A DNA stretch of 64,000 nucleotides from Pseudomonas flavescens (lineage in GTDB: Bacteria > Pseudomonadota > Gammaproteobacteria > Pseudomonadales > Pseudomonadaceae). The stretch lies in the NCBI RefSeq assembly GCF_013408425.1, contig NZ_JACBYV010000001.1, positions 62,001 through 126,000 on the forward strand, given 5' to 3'. Position numbers and translations under genes: made by a program. Of this stretch, positions 63,957 through 64,000 are shown in pieces (the first letter of the stretch is position 1; each line of letters opens with the position of its first letter). Below the pieces are notes generated by a model that saw only the letters and a list, made by a program, of their open reading frames with translations, made no database searches and was not told where the DNA came from.

Positions 63957-64000
63957 GCGGCGGCCTTCCTTCTATCTATAGGCGTGGTTCGAGATCAGGG

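Overview
The window reads as about 64 kb of chromosome from a high-GC gammaproteobacterium, almost certainly a Pseudomonas. The gene neighbourhoods rlmA-dapE-ndvB, csdA-dapD, sltB-arfA-holA-lptE-leuS, lnt-corC-ybeY-phoH-miaB, hemL-thiE-thiD-ladS and dapC-glnD match blocks I remember from P. aeruginosa PAO1. They sit in a different overall order and carry insertions. The abundant REP-type palindromes also fit Pseudomonas; a P. mendocina/oleovorans-like species is a guess only.

Left part (1-9.9 kb). After the 3' end of a sensor kinase comes a long minus-strand run. In transcription order it holds two small exported DUF2388 proteins, a large exported HExxH + DUF4105 protein, a six-CxxC TackOD1/degenerate-GGDEF protein, a processive family-2 glycosyltransferase, a TolC-like protein fused to a TIM-barrel-like domain, a HlyD-type adaptor and a small hypothetical. 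This looks like an exopolysaccharide synthesis and secretion locus that uses a TolC/HlyD route. It is the best candidate here for an undescribed system.

9.9-28 kb. A DUF1127 gene, the transhydrogenase operon (pntAA-pntAB-pntB), rlmA, dapE and an ndvB-type glucan synthase are followed by the CsdA/CsdE/TcdA sulfur-transfer and tRNA-modification set. Next come dapD, an ArsC-like protein, a CPA1 antiporter, an acyl-CoA dehydrogenase, a lipoprotein lytic transglycosylase, and an arfA gene missed by ordinary ORF cut-offs, with a terminator-like hairpin inside its coding sequence.

28-45 kb. This is housekeeping: holA, lptE, leuS, a YdcF protein, lnt, corC, ybeY, phoH, miaB, hemL, thiE and thiD. It is interrupted by a roughly 135-bp tandem repeat array between ydcF and lnt.

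45-64 kb. An iron module (MFS transporter, siderophore ferric reductase, FhuCBD-type importer) lies between thiD and a LadS-type hybrid sensor kinase. Then come a two-gene unit of a heme-oxygenase-like diiron protein and an NPPY methyltransferase, dapC, an amino-acid-type chemoreceptor, a ten-copy tandem array of REP doublets (REPIN-like units) and glnD. Functionally the window combines lysine/peptidoglycan precursor synthesis (dapC, dapD, dapE), envelope maintenance (mltB, lnt, lptE, NdvB), translation and ribosome rescue (leuS, miaB, rlmA, ybeY, arfA), nitrogen sensing (glnD) and surface/biofilm functions (the EPS locus, ndvB, ladS).
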